DNA from: Limoniibacter endophyticus
GTDB taxonomy: Bacteria; Pseudomonadota; Alphaproteobacteria; Rhizobiales; Rhizobiaceae
Assembly (NCBI RefSeq): GCF_014652835.1
Contig: NZ_BMZO01000003.1
Coordinates: forward strand, 62,001 to 126,000
DNA length: 64,000 nucleotides
Direction of reading: 5' to 3'
Part shown: positions 1 to 8,528 of the stretch, piece by piece
How positions within the stretch are numbered: position 1 is the first letter of the stretch
Layout of the letters: every line of letters begins with the position of its first letter
Translations under genes and position numbers: made by a program
The notes under the pieces: generated by a model
The model's input: the letters and a program-made list of their open reading frames with translations, nothing else
What the model was told of the DNA's origin: nothing
Database searches by the model: none

Positions 1-433
1 AGATCGTGGCGGGAGCAATATCGGCAATCGCCTGGGCAATCAGCTCGGGCACCTGATAACCCAGCTTGCCGACAAGCGCCGTATCAAACCTGGCTGCGTA
101 TTGATCAAACAGCGTTTCCACAAAGGCGGTTGGGGGCGTGTCGGCAATCGGACGTGCGCCAATCAGTTCGAGCTTGAGGCGCGCACCAGCGTGATCCTGC
201 GGATCGAGCTTCAGTGCCTCGCGCCAGGCCGCACTGGCCTCCTCGATCTTTTCGAGCTTCTCGTAGATCTCGCCAAGTCGGAACCAGCCGCCGACCCAGG
301 TGGGCGCGATCTCGAGCGCGTCGCGCATGATTTCGGCAGCGGCCTGCGCGTCGCCCTCGCGCAGCATTAGTTCTGCATAGTCGGCACGGCGCTCGGCGTG
401 AAGATTGCCGGAAGAAAGATTGACGGGTTTCAT
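1..433 (-). CDS. TPR-containing methyltransferase, N-terminal part (gene runs off the window)
   Basis: Reading down from an ATG at 433, the 144 visible codons begin MKPVNLSSGNLHAERR and contain at least two tetratricopeptide-like helical repeats (residues about 15-90, with the pattern A-E-I-M-R-D-A-L-E-I-A-P followed by W-R-E-A-L-K-L-D-P). After these comes F-V-E-T-L-F-D-Q-Y-A-A-R-F-D, which typically links TPRs to a SAM-dependent methyltransferase domain in alphaproteobacterial 'TPR repeat methyltransferases'. The catalytic domain lies outside the window, so the enzymatic call rests on family layout. It is divergent from the nuclease gene that follows. Substrate unknown. Confidence 0.75.
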   Translation of the reverse strand, partial: MKPVNLSSGNLHAERRADYAELMLREGDAQAAAEIMRDALEIAPTWVGGWFRLGEIYEKLEKIEEASAAWREALKLDPQDHAGARLKLELIGARPIADTPPTAFVETLFDQYAARFDTALVGKLGYQVPELIAQAIADIAPATI

Positions 434-543
434 GAAAGGGGATGGCTCCTGGCGCAAAAAAAAGCGCGCACGCGGCTATGCTCTATGCAAAATGCGTTGG
501 CAATATGCTTTTTTATCCAGAGGTGACGCCCTATCTTGCAAAG

Positions 544-1554
544 ATGCGTGCTTCTTCGCTTTTGCAACCGCGTCCCGAAGGCCTGTATTGCCCCCCCGGC
601 GATTTCTTTATCGATCCGGTACGGCCAGTCAAACGCGCACTCATCACCCATGGCCATTCAGACCACGCCCGTTCAGGCCATGCGCACGTCATGGCTACGC
701 GCGAAACGCTCGATATTATGAGGCTGCGCTATGGTGAGGATTTCGCCAGCCAGACACAGGAAGCAAGGCTTGGCGAAACGCTCGCAATCAACGAGGTAAG
801 GATCTCGTTTCATCCGGCCGGTCACGTGCTGGGTTCAGCACAGATCGCTGTTGAACACGGTGGCACGCGCATCGTTGCTTCCGGCGATTACAAGCGTTCC
901 GAGGACCCGACCTGCCTTGCCTTCGAAACGGTTCCTTGTGACGTGTTCATTTCTGAAGCCACCTTCGCATTGCCGGTTTTTCGTCATCCGCCTGCCCGCG
1001 ACGAGATGCGAAAGCTTCTCGATTCCGTCGCTCAATTTCCGGAGCGCACTCATCTCATCGGAGCATATGCGCTCGGCAAGGCACAGCGCGTTATCGCTCT
1101 GATACGCAAGCTGGGTTATGACGAACCGATCTTTATCCACGGTGCCCTGATCAGGCTTTGTGATTATTATCGCGAACGCGGCCTGGATCTCGGTCAACTT
1201 CTACCGGCGACCCAGGATAGCGCGTCCAAATCCGATTTCGCGGGCAAGATCGTCGTCGGCCCGCCATCGGCTTTCGCCGATCGCTGGGCGCGACGCTTTC
1301 CCGACCCTGTCACCGCCTTTGCGTCCGGCTGGATGCGGGTGCGTCAGCGCGTACGTCAGCGCGGTGTCGAGCTGCCGCTAATTATCTCCGACCACTGCGA
1401 TTGGGATGAGCTGACGCAGACGATCCGGGAAACAGGCGCTTCAGAGCTATGGGTAACGCATGGCCGGGAAGAAGCCCTGCTACGCTGGTCTGAATTGAAT
1501 GGCCTGAAAGCTCGTCCCCTGCATCTTGTCGGTTATGAAGACGAGGCGGAATGA
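544..1554 (+). CDS. Ligase-associated DNA exonuclease (metallo-beta-lactamase/beta-CASP type)
   Basis: Cytosolic nuclease of the metallo-beta-lactamase fold that travels with ATP-dependent DNA ligases and is thought to process DNA ends for them. The metal-binding signature HGHSDH sits at residues 36-41 of the chosen start, followed by the downstream histidines of the fold (FHPAGHVLGSAQ and ISDHCDWDEL). About 336 residues is normal for the family. The frame is open back to 442 with earlier ATGs at 478 and 505. I chose 544 because MRASSLLQPRPEGLYCP matches the usual N-terminus, though no strong ribosome-binding site decides it. Its stop overlaps the ligase start by four bases (ATGA), so the two are translationally coupled. 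Confidence 0.85.
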   Translation: MRASSLLQPRPEGLYCPPGDFFIDPVRPVKRALITHGHSDHARSGHAHVMATRETLDIMRLRYGEDFASQTQEARLGETLAINEVRISFHPAGHVLGSAQIAVEHGGTRIVASGDYKRSEDPTCLAFETVPCDVFISEATFALPVFRHPPARDEMRKLLDSVAQFPERTHLIGAYALGKAQRVIALIRKLGYDEPIFIHGALIRLCDYYRERGLDLGQLLPATQDSASKSDFAGKIVVGPPSAFADRWARRFPDPVTAFASGWMRVRQRVRQRGVELPLIISDHCDWDELTQTIRETGASELWVTHGREEALLRWSELNGLKARPLHLVGYEDEAE

Positions 1555-3167
1555 TGCGTGATTTCGCCGAATTGCTCGACCGTCTCGTCTTCACGCCATC
1601 GCGTAATGGTAAGTTGAAGCTGATGCAGGATTATTTCGCTGACGCGCCTGATCCGGACCGGGGCTATGCGCTGGCGGCTATTGTGGGCGACCTGGATATT
1701 CCCGGCATCAAGCCCGCATTATTGCGCAGCCTTGCGGAAGAGCGGCTTGACCCGATCCTTTTTCGCTATTCCTACGACTATGTTGGTGACCTGGCCGAGA
1801 CGATTTCGCTCATCTGGCCGGGCGAGGGCGGGCAGGACATACCCAGCTTGCACGAGACGGTCCAGCGTTTGCAGTCCACCAGTCGCTCGGATGCCGCGCG
1901 CGTTATCGTTGATCTGCTCGATCATATGCCGGCAGAAGCGCGTTTCGCACTTCTGAAGCTGGTCACCGGCGGGATGCGTATCGGCGTGTCAGCGCGTCTT
2001 GCCAAGCAGGCGCTGGCCGGGTTCGGCGACAAGGGTATCATCGAGATCGAAGAGCTGTGGCACGGCCTCAAGGTGCCCTACGTCGAGCTTTTCCAATGGC
2101 TGACAGGAGAGGGTGAAAAACCGGAAAACGCAACGAAGGCTCCATTTCGTCCCGTCATGCTGTCGCATGCTTTGGAAGAGGCCGATCGCAGGTCCGTTTC
2201 CCTCGCCGATTATGACATTGAGTGGAAATGGGACGGCATACGCGTGCAAGCCGTGTGTGAAGGAGGCATCGCGAGGCTCTATTCACGCACCGGCGACGAT
2301 ATATCAGGAGCCTTTCCCGATCTTGTCGCGGCGATGGATTTCGATGCGGCAATCGACGGCGAATTGCTGGTAGGTCGTCCGCCCCACCATGTCGGTTCGT
2401 TTTCGGATTTGCAGCAACGGCTGAATCGAAAGACGGTGTCGGCAAAGGTTCAGACGGATTTTCCTGTCTTTGTACGCGCTTACGATCTTCTGCAGTGCGA
2501 TGGCGAGGACTTGCGTCGTCTCCCGCTGGAACTACGCAGATCGCGCCTCGATCGGCTGATCGAGAAGCTCAACCCCACGCGTTTCGACCAGTCGGAAGTC
2601 ATGCAATTTTCCTCCTGGGAGGAGATGGAGAGGGCGCGCAGCAATCCACCGCATGCCATTATCGAAGGCCTGATGCTCAAGGACCGTTCGACCGAATATA
2701 TCGCCGGGCGACCGAAAGGCCCTTGGTTCAAGTGGAAGCGCGATCCCTTCACTGTAGATGCCGTGCTGCTTTATGCACAGCGCGGGCATGGCAAGCGCTC
2801 AAGCTTCTACTCGGATTACACCTTCGGCGTATGGGATGGCGAGCCGGTAGCAGGGGGGCTGGTCCCCGTAGGGAAAGCCTATTTCGGCTTCACCGACGAA
2901 GAGTTGCGACTGATCGACAAATATGTCCGCGATCACACGGTGGACCGTTTCGGTCCGGTTCGCGCCGTCAAAGCTACCCCCCAGGAAGGGCTCGTCATCG
3001 AGGTTGCTTTTGAAGGTTTGGCTCGTTCCACGCGCCATAAATCGGGGATCGCGATGCGTTTCCCGCGTATATCCAGACTCCGCTGGGACAAACCACCCGC
3101 CGAGGCAGATACGCTCGAGACATTGATGGCGCTTCTGGAGGAAGTTGAAACCGCGCGGAGAGGGTAA
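1551..3167 (+). CDS. ATP-dependent DNA ligase
   Basis: Seals nicks using ATP through an enzyme-AMP intermediate. The 538-residue protein has an N-terminal DNA-binding domain (about 1-200), the nucleotidyltransferase core with the active-site motif K-W-D-G (Lys226), the downstream motifs EGLMLKD and WFKWKRD, and a C-terminal OB-fold region. It is the stand-alone bacterial ligase (LigB/LigC-like), not LigD: there are no polymerase or phosphoesterase domains. In many proteobacteria this pair sits with an Lhr-type helicase and a phosphoesterase, neither of which is visible here. The convergent membrane-protein gene ends only four bases away. Confidence 0.92.
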   Translation: MMRDFAELLDRLVFTPSRNGKLKLMQDYFADAPDPDRGYALAAIVGDLDIPGIKPALLRSLAEERLDPILFRYSYDYVGDLAETISLIWPGEGGQDIPSLHETVQRLQSTSRSDAARVIVDLLDHMPAEARFALLKLVTGGMRIGVSARLAKQALAGFGDKGIIEIEELWHGLKVPYVELFQWLTGEGEKPENATKAPFRPVMLSHALEEADRRSVSLADYDIEWKWDGIRVQAVCEGGIARLYSRTGDDISGAFPDLVAAMDFDAAIDGELLVGRPPHHVGSFSDLQQRLNRKTVSAKVQTDFPVFVRAYDLLQCDGEDLRRLPLELRRSRLDRLIEKLNPTRFDQSEVMQFSSWEEMERARSNPPHAIIEGLMLKDRSTEYIAGRPKGPWFKWKRDPFTVDAVLLYAQRGHGKRSSFYSDYTFGVWDGEPVAGGLVPVGKAYFGFTDEELRLIDKYVRDHTVDRFGPVRAVKATPQEGLVIEVAFEGLARSTRHKSGIAMRFPRISRLRWDKPPAEADTLETLMALLEEVETARRG

Positions 3168-3171
3168 GCCT

Positions 3172-4140
3172 CTATTCCTCTTCGCGCATGGCTCGAATTT
3201 CGTAGATGTCGATGGCTTTGCCATCATCCTGAACATTGGCATCGATCCGAATCTCGCCCCTGCTCGCGGTGCCTTGACTGAGATCAACCTCGAAAAGGTT
3301 CTCTCCGCGCAAGGCAGGAACCTCGTAGCGCGTTCGGCCGCAGTTGCCCATATCGCCGAAATCGCATTCGACGGCGATCTGCGTCGGTGTGCCGTCGCTG
3401 GAGCGCGCGACGATGTTGAACATGGCGCGCCCGCCACCCACTTCCTGCAGAACAGCCTGCGTGACGGGAAAGCTGATCGTGCTGCTTGTGGCGGTGGGGG
3501 TGACGCGCAGAAAATCTCCACTTTCGTCCTGCATCGCCTGACCCAGGCCGCTGGATGTCGCAGCTAGAGCTTCGGCATCGCTGCCATCGAATATCTCTGT
3601 CCAGCCCGCCAGCGCTCGTTCCTCCGATATTGTTCTCGGACCAACGTTTTGCCTGGAACTGCTGGAGAGAGTGCCGGAAGTCATGCTACCGATCATTCCG
3701 GTCGAGACGCCCCACCAAAGACCAAACGCGGCAATGATGACAAGTATGACCGTCGTAAAGAGAGTTGCGAGAGTGCTCCCCCCTCTCTTCTTCTCACGCC
3801 GTGCCTTGGGTGCTTTAGCACTGCCGCGCGAGGGCTTTACCTGTTCCGGAGCGAGACGCAGATCACGATCGGGCGCCGCGTCCAGCACCCTGTCATCCTG
3901 CTCAAATTCCGGTTCATCTGGTGCCGGCGGTGGAACGATGAATTGCCGCTCGATCTCGGTTATCGTGGCCTGGAGGGTCTTGCGACGCTTGATGGCGCTT
4001 TCCACAGTTGTGCTGGGATTAGCCTTGAGTGCCTTCTCCAAGGCCGAAAAGGCAGAGCGATAGACGTTTTCCCGGTAGGCGCGATCTTTCGCGTCACCCT
4101 TTTCGAGCGCGTTTCGAATCGCTTTCTCGATTACGTCCAA
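3172..4140 (-). CDS. Conserved single-pass membrane protein of unknown function
   Basis: I do not recognise a named family. The protein (322 residues from the chosen start) has a helical N-terminal region (about 1-75), a charged Pro- and Lys-rich linker ending in K-A-R-R-E-K-K-R, one transmembrane segment near residues 125-147 (L-A-T-L-F-T-T-V-I-L-V-I-I-A), and a C-terminal domain of about 170 residues with two cysteines that is probably periplasmic. The positive-inside rule puts the N-terminus in the cytosol. The frame is open to an ATG at 4200, but a TTG at 4140 has a good GGAGG eight bases upstream and gives the N-terminus (M/L)DVIEKAIRNALEKGDA, so I chose TTG. It stands alone, convergent with the ligase. 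Confidence 0.7.
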   Translation of the reverse strand: MDVIEKAIRNALEKGDAKDRAYRENVYRSAFSALEKALKANPSTTVESAIKRRKTLQATITEIERQFIVPPPAPDEPEFEQDDRVLDAAPDRDLRLAPEQVKPSRGSAKAPKARREKKRGGSTLATLFTTVILVIIAAFGLWWGVSTGMIGSMTSGTLSSSSRQNVGPRTISEERALAGWTEIFDGSDAEALAATSSGLGQAMQDESGDFLRVTPTATSSTISFPVTQAVLQEVGGGRAMFNIVARSSDGTPTQIAVECDFGDMGNCGRTRYEVPALRGENLFEVDLSQGTASRGEIRIDANVQDDGKAIDIYEIRAMREEE

Positions 4141-4359
4141 AACTCTACCTCCGGCGCTTCTGCTAACCAGATCGTTACAACCAAGCGGCGCCGCGATCAA
4201 CGAGGGATCGTGTTTTGTCTCACGACGTCCCCTTTTTCCGCTTCGCCAACAGCTTGCCGTTAAAAAAAGGAGGTGACTTCCACAAGAAAGCGACTTGATA
4301 TTTGCCGGCAGTCCCGTTATTGAGCGCCATCGTCGGTTGGGCTATAGCCCATTTCGAGG

Positions 4360-4435
4360 GCCGCTTTAGCTCAGTTGGTAGAGCACATCATTCGTAATGA
4401 TGGGGTCAGGTGTTCGAGTCACCTAAGCGGCACCA
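4360..4435 (+). tRNA. tRNA-Thr (anticodon CGT)
   Basis: A 76-base cloverleaf. The acceptor stem GCCGCTT pairs with AAGCGGC. The D-arm (AGCTCAGTTGGTAGAGC) is standard. The anticodon stem CATCA/TGATG closes the loop TTCGTAA, giving anticodon CGT. The T-arm is AGGTG-TTCGAGT-CACCT, the discriminator is A and CCA is encoded. Confidence 0.97.
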
Positions 4436-4790
4436 TTTTCCCCCCTTGTATTGCTTGAATTCAAATTGCTTCCGGCATGGCAGGCATATTGGATGGTTCG
4501 TTGGGGCTTCCTCAGCGGGCTCGTGCACTTGGTTTGTCTCCTTGGCCCGCACTGGAGCAAGGCGAAAAGCAGGGCGTGGAGGCGTCTTTTGCGTTCTCAT
4601 ACGCTGGCGGCGCCACTGTCATAAGCCGTCGCAGGATAGTCACGCTCTTGTCGTATGTCGCGGTTATTTCAACAATAACGATGGCCATGCGCGACATGAT
4701 GCGTCATGGTTGCGGCATGTTGAAAAGGCGATCCTCGCGGCGCACCTTTTAACGGCGCTGGCGTCGACGTCAGGCGATGGGAACAACATC
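4436..4790. other. Intergenic region between tRNA-Thr and olsB
   Basis: About 355 bases without a convincing gene. A 91-codon frame at 4477-4752 on the plus strand lacks family character and a good ribosome-binding site. The region presumably holds the olsB promoter, but I see no distinct operator or hairpin to point to. Confidence 0.5.
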
Positions 4791-5663
4791 ATGCACCACG
4801 ATCACACTATTTCCACCGGATCGCTCGGGCTCCAGGCTCAGCTTGCGCCGCTTCTTTCGGAAACAGATGGGATCATGGGACGGATCGGCTCGCTTGAGGT
4901 GCGTCTGGCCCGCACCGAAGAAGAAATTGTTGCGGCTCAACGCGTTCGCTTTCGCGTCTTCTATGAAGAACTCGGCGCAAATGCGCATATCGCACAAAAT
5001 CTCGATCGCCGTGATTCGGACCGGTTTGACGATGTATGCGACCATCTTCTTGTCGTCGACAGCGCCCTTGGGAAGTCGGTTGAGGAATCGATCGTCGGGA
5101 CCTATCGCCTGCTGCGCCAGGAACAGGCAGCTATTTGCGGCTTCTACTCGAATGATGAATTCGAACTTTCCAATCTCGTTACGCGCCATCCAGCGCTGAA
5201 CTTCCTTGAACTGGGGCGTTCATGTGTGTTGCCAGAATACCGCTCAAAACGGACTATTGAGGCACTTTGGCAGGGTATCTGGACATATGTCCGTATGCAT
5301 AGAATCGACGTCATGACGGGATGTGCCTCCTTGCGGGGCACAGTACCGGCGGCTCATGCCGAGCCGCTTTCCTATCTTTCCCAAAACCACGGCGTGGATG
5401 GTGATTGGAAGGTGCGGGCGGTTGCCTCGCGTTATCATCCGATGGATCTGATGCCGGCTGAGGCGGTGCGGCCGAAGCAGGCCGTCATGAGCCTGCCCCC
5501 GCTGATCAAGGGATATCTGCGTCTCGGTGCGAAGATCGGCGAAGGATGCGTTATCGACCACGATTTCGGCACGGTCGATGTGCTGATCGTCCTGCCTGTC
5601 GCCGATATTTGCGATCGCTACGTTCAGCATTATACCGGCACCATCAATCTGGCAGCGGCATGA
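4791..5663 (+). CDS. olsB: L-ornithine N(alpha)-acyltransferase OlsB (GNAT fold)
   Basis: Transfers a 3-hydroxyacyl chain from acyl carrier protein to ornithine, making lyso-ornithine lipid, the first step of phosphorus-free ornithine lipid synthesis at the inner membrane. The 290-residue protein shows the OlsB/hemolysin-like acyltransferase pattern: R-V-R-F-R-V-F-Y-E-E-L near residue 50, G-T-Y-R-L-L near 105, L-E-L-G-R-S-C-V near 145, and a C-terminal P-P-L-I-K-G-Y-L-R-L-G motif with I-D-H-D-F-G-T-V-D-V. The frame is open upstream through the tRNA; I chose the ATG at 4791 by alignment with the usual N-terminus, although its ribosome-binding site is weak. OlsA, the second enzyme, is not in this window. 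Phosphate limitation often controls ornithine lipids, but I see no Pho box here. Confidence 0.85.
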   Translation: MHHDHTISTGSLGLQAQLAPLLSETDGIMGRIGSLEVRLARTEEEIVAAQRVRFRVFYEELGANAHIAQNLDRRDSDRFDDVCDHLLVVDSALGKSVEESIVGTYRLLRQEQAAICGFYSNDEFELSNLVTRHPALNFLELGRSCVLPEYRSKRTIEALWQGIWTYVRMHRIDVMTGCASLRGTVPAAHAEPLSYLSQNHGVDGDWKVRAVASRYHPMDLMPAEAVRPKQAVMSLPPLIKGYLRLGAKIGEGCVIDHDFGTVDVLIVLPVADICDRYVQHYTGTINLAAA

Positions 5664-5705
5664 TATGGGCTGAAAGGCAGGGCTCAGGGCCTGCCCCATA
5701 GATGG

Positions 5706-5966
5706 TTAGTGCGTAACGACTGGCGTGAGATCGTTTTGCAGCGCCTGTGCGATTGCTTTCTCCCGCACATCCGAGAGCAGGATTGGCTGACCGTTGGCGG
5801 CAAAAAGCGCCCATAATCTTATGCCTGGCTGAATATCGACGATCCCTGGGAATTTCCCTTTCAGGTCGCCGCTGTCGATTTCGCGCAGATAGGCAAGACT
5901 ACCTTCGCCAAGATGGGCAAGTTCGGTTGGTGTAAGGACGTTCTGTTTCAAGACACCGTGAGCCAT
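5706..5966 (-). CDS. DUF1150 family protein
   Basis: A small (86 residue) soluble protein of a family common in Rhizobiales, unknown in function. The core reads L-G-E-G-S-L-A-Y-L-R-E-I, then G-I-R-L-W-A-L-F-A-A-N-G-Q-P-I-L-L-S-D and an alanine-rich helix. The start at 5966 is fixed by a strong AAGGAGG three bases before the ATG triplet context, which rejects the longer frame from 6017. It lies 62 bases downstream of hsp20 on the same strand and is probably cotranscribed. This pairing with small heat-shock genes is frequent in the order, which suggests a stress-related role (inference). Confidence 0.8.
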   Translation of the reverse strand: MAHGVLKQNVLTPTELAHLGEGSLAYLREIDSGDLKGKFPGIVDIQPGIRLWALFAANGQPILLSDVREKAIAQALQNDLTPVVTH

Positions 5967-6028
5967 GATGGCCTCCTTCGTTTTGTCCGCATTCAAGCCG
6001 GACAAGTCGGTCAACATTCAATCGGGAA

Positions 6029-6457
6029 TTAGTCGCGAACCGCGATATCGATCTTGCGCACCAGTCGCTCGGGCTGTGGCCGATCAAGATCAATGGAAAG
6101 CAATCCGTTTTTGAGCTCGGCTGCAATTACACGCATACCGTCTGCCAGCACAAACGTTCTCTGGAATTGACGAGCGGCGATGCCCCGATGCAGGAACTCG
6201 CGTTCGCAGCTGTCGTCTGCTTGGCGTCCGCGTACGAGAAGCTGGTTTTCTTCCGTCGTAACCTCAAGATCACTCTCCGAGAACCCGGCCACCGCAAGCG
6301 TTATGCGCAGGCGCTCATTTGCACCGTCCTGCCGAATGCGTTCGATATTGTAGGGCGGATAGCTTTCGCCATTTTTTGCAAGACGTTCCAGCGTCTTCTC
6401 CACCGCGTCGAAACCGAGCAGCAAAGGGCTGGAAAAAGGGGTTATTCGCGTAGTCAT
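6029..6457 (-). CDS. Small heat-shock protein, Hsp20/IbpA family
   Basis: ATP-independent holdase chaperone that binds unfolding cytosolic proteins. The 142-residue protein has the N-terminal arm with Y-P-P-Y-N-I-E, the alpha-crystallin domain (about 38-130: L-R-I-T-L-A-V-A-G-F near 53, R-Q-F-Q-R-T-F-V-L-A near 95), and G-L-L-S-I-D-L, the conserved end of the domain. This is the class A rhizobial type. The leader carries a ROSE-like hairpin over the ribosome-binding site (see 6467-6483), which points to temperature control of translation. It is divergent from the nucleoside hydrolase gene, 121 bases away. Confidence 0.92.
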   Translation of the reverse strand: MTTRITPFSSPLLLGFDAVEKTLERLAKNGESYPPYNIERIRQDGANERLRITLAVAGFSESDLEVTTEENQLLVRGRQADDSCEREFLHRGIAARQFQRTFVLADGMRVIAAELKNGLLSIDLDRPQPERLVRKIDIAVRD

Positions 6458-6466
6458 AGTTACATT

Positions 6467-6483
6467 GTCCTCTGAAGAGCGAC
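6467..6483 (-). ncRNA. ROSE-like RNA thermometer hairpin in the hsp20 leader
   Basis: On the minus strand the leader reads GTCGCTCTTCAGAGGAC, ending ten bases before the hsp20 ATG. GTC pairs with GAC and CTCT with AGAG, with one bulged G on the 5' side. This places U-C-G-C-U opposite A-G-G-A, matching the U-Y-G-C-U / A-G-G-A core of ROSE elements, with the Shine-Dalgarno AGAGGA inside the stem. ROSE elements are known to control small heat-shock genes in Rhizobiales. Only this last hairpin was folded by eye; upstream leader hairpins were not resolved. Confidence 0.65.
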
Positions 6484-6578
6484 TGCTTCCGGAACGAACC
6501 CGCTAGGCATTCATCCCATGAGATGAGATATGGTCGGTCACGAGGAAAAGTTCAAGCAGTCCCAGACAAGGAGGCCCT

Positions 6579-7523
6579 ATGGAGAAGCCGCGGAAAATCA
6601 TCATTGACACTGACCCTGGCCAGGACGACGCAATTGCTCTTCTGCTGGCGCTCGCTTCCCCAGAAATCGAAGTGCTGGGGCTCTCGGTCGTAGCCGGCAA
6701 TGTTCCGCTCCAACTGACGACAATCAACGCACGTAAAATTTGCGAACTGGCGGGCCGCCCTGACTTACCGATTTACGCCGGTGCGGAAGTGCCGTTGATG
6801 CGTACGCTCGTAACGGCAGAGCACGTCCACGGCAAGAACGGCCTTGATGGCCCTGATCTTCCTGATCCCCAAATGCCTTTGCAAACAGGACACGCGGTCG
6901 ACTATCTCATCGACACGTTAATGCAAGAAGACGTGGGCGCGATCACTCTTTGCGCCCTTGGGCCACTGACCAACCTCGCCCTTGCGCTGCGCAAGGAACC
7001 AAAAATCGCACCGCGGATTCGTGAGATCATTTTGATGGGTGGGGCTTTCTCGGAAGGTGGCAATATTACACCGTCCGCCGAGTTCAATTTCTATGTTGAT
7101 CCGCATGCCGCCAAGATCGTCTTCGGTGCAGGTGTACCGCTCGTCATGATGCCGCTCGACGTTACGCATCAGGCTCTCACGAGTGATGCAGCGCTGGAGA
7201 GCATTGCCGCGCCACGCACGGCGGTCGCTGTGGCGGCACATGCGCTGCTGAATTATCACGACCGCTTCGATGCTCAAAAATATGGAGGGGAGGGCGCTCC
7301 ACTGCATGACCCCTGCGTGATCGCCTATCTGGTTAATCCGGCTCTGTTTTCTGGGCGTCAGTGCAATGTCGAAATCGAGACGGAGTCGTCGCTTACCCAA
7401 GGCATGAGCGTCGTGGATTGGTGGAGCGTGACGGGGCGCGAGAAGAATGCCATGGTGATGCGCAGCATCGACCGTGACGGCTTCTTTTCGTTGTTGACGG
7501 AGCGCCTTGGCCGCTATCTCTGA
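6579..7523 (+). CDS. Nucleoside hydrolase (IunH/RihA-like)
   Basis: Hydrolyses the N-glycosidic bond of ribonucleosides to free base and ribose in the cytosol. The calcium-binding signature DTDPGQDD is at residues 9-16. Other active-site stretches are present: L-C-A-L-G-P-L-T-N-L near 123, I-I-L-M-G-G-A-F near 148, E-F-N-F-Y-V-D-P-H-A-A near 166 and H-D-P-C-V-I-A near 245. The 314-residue length is typical. A strong AAGGAGG precedes the ATG. The convergent neighbour is a ribokinase, so the ribose released here could be phosphorylated by the adjacent gene product (inference). Base specificity cannot be told from the sequence. Confidence 0.9.
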   Translation: MEKPRKIIIDTDPGQDDAIALLLALASPEIEVLGLSVVAGNVPLQLTTINARKICELAGRPDLPIYAGAEVPLMRTLVTAEHVHGKNGLDGPDLPDPQMPLQTGHAVDYLIDTLMQEDVGAITLCALGPLTNLALALRKEPKIAPRIREIILMGGAFSEGGNITPSAEFNFYVDPHAAKIVFGAGVPLVMMPLDVTHQALTSDAALESIAAPRTAVAVAAHALLNYHDRFDAQKYGGEGAPLHDPCVIAYLVNPALFSGRQCNVEIETESSLTQGMSVVDWWSVTGREKNAMVMRSIDRDGFFSLLTERLGRYL

Positions 7524-7532
7524 CGGCGAGGC

Positions 7533-8423
7533 TTATGGAGCGTCGACCTGCGACGCCACGGGGATTGCCGGTTGTGCACCGGGTTGCAGACAGGTAAGCG
7601 AGCCAGCGCGGACGGCGCGCGCCAGAGCGTCATCGAGCGGGGATCCTGTCGCAAGAGAGGCGGCGAAGTAGCCGCAAAACGTATCCCCGGCGCCGGTCGT
7701 GTCTATGGGCTCGATCTTGGGTGCCGGGAGTTCGATTTGTACGTCGCCGCTAATAGCGACGACGCCTGCCGCGCCCAGTGTCACGATGAGCGTATTATCA
7801 AAGCGCTCGGCGTAGTCTTCGATGCGTGCCTCGCGCGTATCTCCGGATAAGCCAAGCTGCGCGGCATAAAGATCGAACTCGGTTTCATTGGCGATAACAT
7901 AGTCCACCGCACCAAGGAGGCCGGCACTCTCCGCACGATAGGGCGCGGTGTTCAAGATGGAAACGGCCCCCTGATTTCGACAAATATCAATAGCATGTGC
8001 AACCAGGTCCTGCGGAATTTCATGCTGGAGGAGAACGATGTCGCCGTTCGTAATCGGGGCGGCATCCACCATCGCGGAAGTGAGATGGGCGTTCGCGCCA
8101 GGAACGACCGCGATGACGTTTTCACCGCTTTTTTCAACCATGATGATGGCGATGCCGGTGGTATCCTCGACCTCTGCGACATGTGAGAGATCCGCGTCAC
8201 TTTGTTCCAGAAGAGCCAAAGCCTGGTCCCGGAAAGAATCGTTTCCTGCTACGCCGACCAGGGCCACCGGCGCTCCTGCTCGAGCCGCTGCCAGTGCTTG
8301 ATTGGCTCCCTTGCCGCCAGGCGATGTAGAGAATGCAGAGCCCGCAATCGTCTCGCCCGGTTCGGGCAAGCGGTCCACATTGGCGATAAGGTCCAGATTG
8401 ATCGATCCAATAACGACGATCAT
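7533..8423 (-). CDS. rbsK: Ribokinase (PfkB family)
   Basis: Phosphorylates ribose at C5 using ATP. The protein (296 residues) opens with the ribokinase signature I-V-V-I-G-S-I-N-L-D, followed by P-G-G-K-G-A-N-Q-A-L-A-A near 40 and the catalytic D-T-T-G-A-G-D-T-F-C-G-Y near 250, where Asp of GAGD is the catalytic base. The start at 8423 is the first Met before the signature; the longer frame adds an unrelated 29 residues. The gene ends ten bases from the nucleoside hydrolase stop in a tail-to-tail arrangement, which fits joint ribonucleoside salvage. Confidence 0.9.
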   Translation of the reverse strand: MIVVIGSINLDLIANVDRLPEPGETIAGSAFSTSPGGKGANQALAAARAGAPVALVGVAGNDSFRDQALALLEQSDADLSHVAEVEDTTGIAIIMVEKSGENVIAVVPGANAHLTSAMVDAAPITNGDIVLLQHEIPQDLVAHAIDICRNQGAVSILNTAPYRAESAGLLGAVDYVIANETEFDLYAAQLGLSGDTREARIEDYAERFDNTLIVTLGAAGVVAISGDVQIELPAPKIEPIDTTGAGDTFCGYFAASLATGSPLDDALARAVRAGSLTCLQPGAQPAIPVASQVDAP

Positions 8424-8528
8424 GGGTGTTCGCTCCAGCTTGATTGCCCCCTGCCTGCGGAGAGGCCGGGATCTTGGGACGCATTTGCCCGAAGCGAGCC
8501 AGTTGATCAAGTCGCAACCGCGCTTTCG

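Noticed and set aside
2799-3521. 240-codon minus-strand frame spanning the ligase end
   Set aside because: Shadow overlapping both the ligase and the membrane protein gene, no family match.
4477-4752. 91-codon plus-strand frame between tRNA-Thr and olsB
   Set aside because: No recognisable family, poor ribosome-binding site and composition like a chance frame; left as noncoding.
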